From an uncultured Lachnospiraceae bacterium (GTDB lineage: Bacteria > Bacillota > Clostridia > Lachnospirales > Lachnospiraceae): DNA of 29,249 nucleotides. Within the stretch, counting starts at the first letter, position 1. Every line of letters starts with the position of its first letter. A program made the translations under genes and the position numbers. Below are positions 24,535 to 29,249 of the stretch, one piece after another. The notes under the pieces were generated by a model that saw only the letters and a program-made list of their open reading frames with translations, had not been told where the DNA came from and made no database searches. Where the stretch lies: contig CAKRPS010000031.1 in NCBI GenBank assembly GCA_934385475.1, positions 1 to 29,249 of the forward strand, read 5' to 3'.

Positions 24535-25292
24535 CTATCCTGATATTCCGACGGATTTACGCCGGTTATTCTTTTGAATATGGTTGAAAAATATGTCGTA
24601 TCCCGGTAGCCAACCATCTCTGCCACCTCGTAGACCTTGTGGCGGCAGTTCGTCAGCAGCTTCATGGCTGACTGGATACGGTACCTTGTCAGATACGCAT
24701 TCACCGTATAATCTGTTTCCTTCTTGAAAAGATGACTGATGTGGCTCTCACTCACACCCAATGCCCCGGCAATCTCGCATACTCCAAGCTCCGGATTGCT
24801 ATAGTGTTCACTGATATAATTCAGGGCCTCCATCACATATTTGCTCTTATCCCCGCGCTCAAGCTGCGCATGCGGCAGAATTTCCTGTTCGTAGTCCTGA
24901 CGCTCCTTCTCCTGCTTCGTATGTACCCGGTTTGTGATCCCGGAGATCACCTGCTCCAATTCCCCATCCTCAAAGGGTTTCAGGATATAATCGGTTGCCG
25001 CCAGCTTTATCGCCTTCTGCGCATAGGAGAAATCACTGTAGGCCGTCAGGAAGATCACAAATGCTTCGCTTCCCTCTTTCCGGAGCTGTGTCACCATTTC
25101 CAGCCCGTCCATCTCCGGCATGTGGATATCGCATACAATGATATCCGGTTTATATTTTCGGGCAGCCTCCAGTCCCTCCAGACCATCCGCCGCCTCTGCA
25201 ACCACCATGCAGCCGAGCGCATTCCAGTCCGTCTCCATCACAATGCCGCTCCGCACACGCATCTCATCGTCCACCACCAGTACTTTAAGCAT
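24519..25292 (-). CDS. YesN/HptR-type response regulator (receiver plus AraC HTH)
   Basis: The regulator is 257 aa from the ATG at 25292. The receiver domain (1-120) has acidic pocket Asp8-Asp9, phospho-acceptor Asp55 (VCDIHMPEMDG), FLTAYSD and Lys in ILKPFEDGE. A charged linker leads to an AraC-type DNA-binding domain (about 155-257) with LGVCEIAGALGVSESHISHLF and VYEVAEMVGYRDTTYFSTIF. The ATG lies inside the last codons of the kinase gene (8-base overlap) with GGGGGG just upstream, so the pair is translationally coupled. A longer frame to 25352 is unlikely. It probably activates the adjacent ABC operon. Confidence 0.92.
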   Translation of the reverse strand: MLKVLVVDDEMRVRSGIVMETDWNALGCMVVAEAADGLEGLEAARKYKPDIIVCDIHMPEMDGLEMVTQLRKEGSEAFVIFLTAYSDFSYAQKAIKLAATDYILKPFEDGELEQVISGITNRVHTKQEKERQDYEQEILPHAQLERGDKSKYVMEALNYISEHYSNPELGVCEIAGALGVSESHISHLFKKETDYTVNAYLTRYRIQSAMKLLTNCRHKVYEVAEMVGYRDTTYFSTIFKRITGVNPSEYQDRIHNE

Positions 25293-26994
25293 TTTCTTCC
25301 CCCCTGACAATCGGCAGAATAAGGGTGACTCTGGTTCCCCCCGTCTCCTCATTTCTTGCCTGCATTCCGTATCCTTCTCCGTAATAAAGCCGTATGATCG
25401 TATCTACGTTGTAAAACCCGATATGTCCTTTCAGCTTCTCCCTGTCTCTGCTGTTGAGAAGCTTTATCATCTCTTCGTCCATACCACAGCCATCATCGAC
25501 CACCTCGATCCACAGCTTTGCATCCCGCTCAAACACATTTACAAAGACCTGTCCTTCCTGCCGTTCCTTCAGACCATGGATAATGGCATTTTCCACGATT
25601 GGCTGGACGATCAGCTTCGGGACAATACAGTCCTCCAGTTCCATCGGCAGCTCCATATCAAAATTAAAGCTGTCTGCAAACCGCAGCTGCTGGATTTCCA
25701 CATAATATTCTACCAGCTTCATTTCCTGCGCCATAGTGGCAAACTTGTTGTCCGATATACTCATCCGCAGAATTTTCGCCAGACTCGAGGACATCGTCGC
25801 AAGCTCCGGCACATGATTGGCCTTTGCCACCCACTTCATCGTATCTAACGTATTATAGAGGAAATGCGGGTTGAGCTGTGCATGCATCATCGCGATATTG
25901 CTGTCGTTAATTTCCTGTTGCTGCCGCACCTGCATTTTCATGTACCGTTTCAGTTCTCCCGTCATCCGGTCAAAATTACGGGAAAGCTGCCCAAGTTCAT
26001 CCTTCCGCATTGTATCCACTCTCGCATCCAGATCGCCGCTCTCCACGCACTGCATCGTTCTGGTCAGCCGGTCGATCGGTGCCGTCAGATAGCTGCTCAT
26101 CACTGATGCCATAATCAGACACAGTGCTGTGCTCAGAAGCGCCAGAAATACAATCGTTGCAAACATGGCCTGCATAACATCATCCGTAAAGACCACATCT
26201 TTTCCCATCACCAGAAACAGACCGCTGTCTCCAATTTCCCTGATAAAGAAACTCATTCCATCCGTGCTCTTCCACAGATTTCCATCGCTCATACGCCTTG
26301 CCCGAAGCGTCTGGGCCAGCGACTTTTCCTTCGCCGCCCTGGTGCTGTAGATTTCTTCCCAGAAATTATCAAGCAGTGCAATTCCATTCTGTGCATCATA
26401 GCTTCCCGACAGAATCTTGTCAAAACCTTCCTCCGTGACCACCGCCACCAGAAAGCCCCTGCACTCCTCATTCACCCAGATAGACCTTGCCATCTGCATC
26501 GAGATCTCGTCCGCGTTCCACTCCTGAAAAGACTTGCGGATCACCATCTCGTCCGGGTGGGAGCGCGCCACCTTTAAGACTCCCCAGTAGTCCGGGAGAT
26601 TCCGGAACTTCGTAGTGGACGCTGTAGATAAAAGGCACTCTCCCTGCTCGTTATAAATATCAAACTCCACATAATCCCGGTAGTCCTGCGTGGCCTCGTA
26701 CAATTCCTTATAAGCACGGTTCCGTGCCCAACTGTCCGTCTCCAGAATTCCATTCAGGATAATCTCCTCTTTTACTACATTTTGTTGTATTTTATCCATA
26801 GCACTCACAAAGTCGACCAGCGTTTCCTCCACCTGGTCCATCTGGAGAAGTGCATCCCTCTCATAATCCTTTGCAATCTTGTTCATCAGGATACGCACCA
26901 GAAAAAGACAGGAGATCGTGAGAGGAATAAAAGATACCACTGCAAAGCATAAAAACAATTCCCTCTTAAAGGACTTTTTCAGAATCGAATACAT
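25285..26994 (-). CDS. YesM/HptS-type sensor histidine kinase
   Basis: The kinase is 569 aa and membrane-bound. A first membrane helix (about 13-36), an extracellular sensing region (about 40-270), a second helix (about 276-298) and a HAMP domain (about 300-353) precede a His_kinase domain of the YesM/LytS type. The phospho-acceptor is His377 (AQLNPHFLYNTLD), the N box has Asn469 (QPIVENAIIHG) and the G box is DDGCGM (500-505). It is encoded 8 bases after the AfuA/HptA-like lipoprotein gene, which suggests that the lipoprotein presents a ligand to the extracellular domain, as proposed for HptA-HptS in Staphylococcus. Confidence 0.93.
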   Translation of the reverse strand: MYSILKKSFKRELFLCFAVVSFIPLTISCLFLVRILMNKIAKDYERDALLQMDQVEETLVDFVSAMDKIQQNVVKEEIILNGILETDSWARNRAYKELYEATQDYRDYVEFDIYNEQGECLLSTASTTKFRNLPDYWGVLKVARSHPDEMVIRKSFQEWNADEISMQMARSIWVNEECRGFLVAVVTEEGFDKILSGSYDAQNGIALLDNFWEEIYSTRAAKEKSLAQTLRARRMSDGNLWKSTDGMSFFIREIGDSGLFLVMGKDVVFTDDVMQAMFATIVFLALLSTALCLIMASVMSSYLTAPIDRLTRTMQCVESGDLDARVDTMRKDELGQLSRNFDRMTGELKRYMKMQVRQQQEINDSNIAMMHAQLNPHFLYNTLDTMKWVAKANHVPELATMSSSLAKILRMSISDNKFATMAQEMKLVEYYVEIQQLRFADSFNFDMELPMELEDCIVPKLIVQPIVENAIIHGLKERQEGQVFVNVFERDAKLWIEVVDDGCGMDEEMIKLLNSRDREKLKGHIGFYNVDTIIRLYYGEGYGMQARNEETGGTRVTLILPIVRGEENA

Positions 26995-27002
26995 AGTCCC
27001 CC

Positions 27003-28031
27003 CTATTCTCCGTCTGCACCGGTGTTAAATCGGGCCCAGGTTTCCAGAATCTCATCCCTGCTTTCTTCTGCCCTGCCCATATCATACTGCAGCTCCTTCA
27101 TCGGGAGCTTTCCCGCGATATCCTTACGGACACTTCTCCGGAAAAGCTGATCCTCCAGCAAGTGCTGCACATCCTCTCCCACAATGAACTCCAGAAAAAG
27201 CTTCGCATTCTCCTCATGCGGGGCATTTTTCACGATCGCACAGCCGTCCGGAACCGCAGAGGTACCCTCCTTCGGGTAGATCATGCCGATATCTTCGCCC
27301 TTGGCAATATACTTCATTGCAGACTCCTCGAGCGTGATGCCGACTAACTTCCTTCCCATGATCACATCTTCCACGATCTGTGTGGAATCATCCGCTGCAC
27401 TTCCCTCAAGGTTCTGTTGAAAAACCCGGATCACCTCATCCGCCTCATAATGCTCATCAAGCGCCTGTATCATAGTCTCCAACGCTGTGTAGGAGCTTCC
27501 GGATCTGGCCGGATCTGCAAAGGCAATCTTTCCCTGCCACCGGGAGTCCAGAAGCTCTTCCCAGCTTCTCGGTGCTCCCGGTCCGATCACAAGCTTGGTA
27601 TTATAAATAAAGACAACCGGCAGCTTTGAAAACACCGTATAGGCATCCGTAGCGGATGCGTAAGTCTGCTCCAGTCTGCCGTACTGTCTGCTTCTGTATG
27701 GAATAAAGCAATCTGAATACGCCTCCAGACTGTCCACACCGCCGCCAAACATAATGTCACAGCTGTCGTTTCCCTCTTCCTCACGGATTCTGTTCAGCAA
27801 TTCATTAGTCCCCCCGCAGACTACTTCCACCCAGATACCGCTCCTCTCCTCAAACTCCTTGATGATCGGCTCGTAGATTTCCTGCTTGTGGGCAGTATAC
27901 ACGATCAGCTTCTTGTCCTCCGGCAGCCTGTACTCCTCATCTTTCCGGGCGGATGTGCAGCCGGTCAGAAGCAGAACTGCCGCCAGCGTCAGCACAGATA
28001 TTTTATGCTTTACTCTTTTCCCCAGTCTCAT
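27003..28031 (-). CDS. AfuA/HptA-like solute-binding lipoprotein, probable sensor subunit
   Basis: The lipoprotein is 342 aa with lipobox LTGC (Cys25) after a basic n-region. The mature part has hallmarks of the iron/sugar-phosphate binding family: LIVYTAHKQEIYEPIIKEF, VVCGGTNELLNRI, CDIMFGGGVDSLEAY, PRSWEELLDSRWQGKIAFADPARSGSSY. No permease gene adjoins it; it is the first gene of an operon with a histidine kinase and a response regulator. That arrangement is known from S. aureus HptRSA, where the binding protein senses extracellular glucose 6-phosphate. The ligand here is not known. GGGAG lies 6 bases before the ATG. I see no convincing promoter in 28032-28134. Confidence 0.88.
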   Translation of the reverse strand: MRLGKRVKHKISVLTLAAVLLLTGCTSARKDEEYRLPEDKKLIVYTAHKQEIYEPIIKEFEERSGIWVEVVCGGTNELLNRIREEEGNDSCDIMFGGGVDSLEAYSDCFIPYRSRQYGRLEQTYASATDAYTVFSKLPVVFIYNTKLVIGPGAPRSWEELLDSRWQGKIAFADPARSGSSYTALETMIQALDEHYEADEVIRVFQQNLEGSAADDSTQIVEDVIMGRKLVGITLEESAMKYIAKGEDIGMIYPKEGTSAVPDGCAIVKNAPHEENAKLFLEFIVGEDVQHLLEDQLFRRSVRKDIAGKLPMKELQYDMGRAEESRDEILETWARFNTGADGE

Positions 28032-28134
28032 TACCTTCTCCCTGTGACTTCCTCTGTTATCCCATCATAACCATTATTTCTACGGGCATAAGAAGAAACC
28101 AGCTTTATATAAATCCGAATAATTACATCTTATC

Positions 28135-29249
28135 TTATTGATCCGCTATCTTCGCCGCCAAATCTTCCAGATACATCCACCTGTCCATCTTTTCTTCCAG
28201 CAACTTCTCTGTTTCCTCTTTTTCCGCTACCAATTGATTTAATTTCACAAAATCGGTGGAAGCGGTTGCCATCTCCTTATCAAGCGTTTCTATTTTTTCT
28301 TCCAGTGCCGCAATATCACTTTCAATTGTTTCGTAATCTCTCTGTTCCTGATAGGTGAACTTTAACTTCTGGTGGCCACGGGTTCGCTGTCCTTTCTGTG
28401 TCTGTTGCGTATTCGTTTTTGATGCATTTCCCGCTTTCTTTGCCTGTTCTGCTTCCTCTGCCTCTTTCTCTGCTGACTTTTTCAGGGAATAATCGGTATA
28501 ACCACCTTCATATTGTTTCAGCTTTCCGTCTCCCTCAAAGGCAAAAATACGTTTCATCGTTCTGTCAAGAAAATAGCGGTCATGCGATACTGTGACAACA
28601 ATACCCTCATAACGGTCAAGATAGTCCTCTAAAATTGTCAGCGTAGTTATATCAAGATTGTTGGTCGGCTCGTCCAACAAAATAAAGTTAGGGGAGGCAG
28701 CCAGTACACGAAGCAGATTTAACCTTTTCTTTTCTCCACCAGACAGCTTTCCAATCGGACTGTATTGTTTTTCCGGTGGGAACAGGAAACGCTCTAGTAA
28801 AACGGATGCCGATATGGCTCCGTCCACAGTCTGGATATATTCTGCCGTATCTTTTACATAATCAATCACTCTCTGCTTCGGGTCCATATACGACAGGTCA
28901 ATTTCGTTTTTATCCCCGCTTTTTTCTGAGGCAATTTCCTGCGCATAGTATCCCATTTTCACAGTCTGTCCGATAATGATCTGTCCGGAGTCCTGTGGAA
29001 TAATGCCTGCGATCATTTTCATCAAGGTAGACTTTCCACATCCATTTGGTCCGATAAATCCAACTCTGTCCCCTTTTAAAAAGATATAGGAAAAGTCATC
29101 AATCAGTTTTCTTTCCCCATAAGCCTTACAGATATTTTGGAGCTCCACAGTCGTTTTTCCCATTCTCGTGGAAATAGAACTTAATTCTACCTGCGAATCC
29201 TGTACCGGAGCCTGACGGTCTCTCAGTTCTTCATAACGTTGAATATGTG
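28135..29249 (-). CDS. ABC-F family ATPase, Uup-like, C-terminal part (cut by window end)
   Basis: The frame stays open past the Met at 29163 to the window end, so the N-terminal half of the gene lies outside. What is seen is the end of the inter-domain linker (HIQRYEELRDRQ), the second nucleotide-binding domain with Walker A GPNGCGKS, signature LSGGEKKR, Walker B FILLDEPTNNLD and the switch SHDRYF, then a charged linker and a C-terminal coiled coil (DYETIESDIAALEEKIETL) as in Uup. ABC-F proteins act on the ribosome or on DNA junctions rather than in transport. It lies 103 bases upstream of the sensing operon, with no clear terminator between. It has no visible link to the sugar genes. Confidence 0.9.
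   Translation of the reverse strand, partial: HIQRYEELRDRQAPVQDSQVELSSISTRMGKTTVELQNICKAYGERKLIDDFSYIFLKGDRVGFIGPNGCGKSTLMKMIAGIIPQDSGQIIIGQTVKMGYYAQEIASEKSGDKNEIDLSYMDPKQRVIDYVKDTAEYIQTVDGAISASVLLERFLFPPEKQYSPIGKLSGGEKKRLNLLRVLAASPNFILLDEPTNNLDITTLTILEDYLDRYEGIVVTVSHDRYFLDRTMKRIFAFEGDGKLKQYEGGYTDYSLKKSAEKEAEEAEQAKKAGNASKTNTQQTQKGQRTRGHQKLKFTYQEQRDYETIESDIAALEEKIETLDKEMATASTDFVKLNQLVAEKEETEKLLEEKMDRWMYLEDLAAKIADQ

Noticed and set aside
28032..28134. Possible promoter of the sensing operon and terminator of the ABC-F gene
   Set aside because: TATGAT and TATATA words are present on the minus strand, but none has a credible -35 partner, and no hairpin with a T-run follows the ABC-F stop codon.

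Overview
The window looks like a chromosomal carbohydrate-utilisation region from a gut Clostridia member, most likely a flagellated Lachnospiraceae of the Roseburia/Eubacterium type. This rests on the gene content: a mannan phosphorolysis set like that described in Roseburia intestinalis, a chemoreceptor, CUT1 ABC transporters, LacI/AraC regulators, YesM/YesN-type two-component proteins, and strong AGGAGG ribosome binding sites. The genus is an inference. I see no tRNA, rRNA, CRISPR array, insertion sequence or phage gene.

Layout. (1) 1-975: a plus-strand SseB-family gene, then a short minus-strand ORF (43 aa) with a near-consensus promoter that standard ORF cut-offs would miss, then a rho-independent terminator. 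(2) 976-14730, minus strand: a ten-gene beta-mannan operon read from right to left. The order is solute-binding lipoprotein, two CUT1 permeases, cellobiose/mannobiose 2-epimerase, GH130 mannosylglucose phosphorylase, GH130 mannooligosaccharide phosphorylase, CE17-like esterase, methyl-accepting chemotaxis protein, a GH1 glycosidase fused to mannose-6-phosphate isomerase, and a CE2-like esterase; the operon ends at the hairpin at 905-938. (3) 14731-15074: a divergent regulatory region. (4) 15075-16019: a plus-strand AraC-family regulator that overlaps, tail to tail, (5) a minus-strand GH36 alpha-galactosidase-LacI operon (15970-19222), whose terminator lies inside the AraC gene. (6) 19331-24334, minus: a separate ABC importer (binding lipoprotein, fused double permease, and an ATPase with an unusually large insertion). 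(7) 24519-28031, minus: a three-gene sensing operon of AfuA/HptA-like binding lipoprotein, YesM-type histidine kinase and YesN-type response regulator. (8) 28135-29249, minus: the C-terminal half of an ABC-F ATPase that runs off the window.

How the genes work together. Oligosaccharides cut from acetylated galacto(gluco)mannan outside the cell are imported by the CUT1 transporter. Its ATPase is not encoded here and is presumably shared. In the cytoplasm the two esterases remove acetyl groups and GH36 removes alpha-galactose. The mannooligosaccharide phosphorylase shortens the chain to mannose 1-phosphate, the epimerase turns mannobiose into mannosylglucose, and the second phosphorylase splits that into mannose 1-phosphate and glucose. 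GH1 trims beta-linked end residues, and the fused isomerase delivers mannose 6-phosphate to glycolysis as fructose 6-phosphate. No phosphomannomutase and no secreted endo-mannanase are encoded here.

Most notable points: a chemoreceptor inside the mannan operon; the GH1-isomerase fusion with an apparent internal ribosome binding site; the HptRSA-like sensing operon beside an iron/sugar-phosphate-type ABC importer; the roughly 120-residue insertion in that importer's ATPase; and one AT-rich motif at three promoters (mannan operon, araC gene, GH36-lacI).
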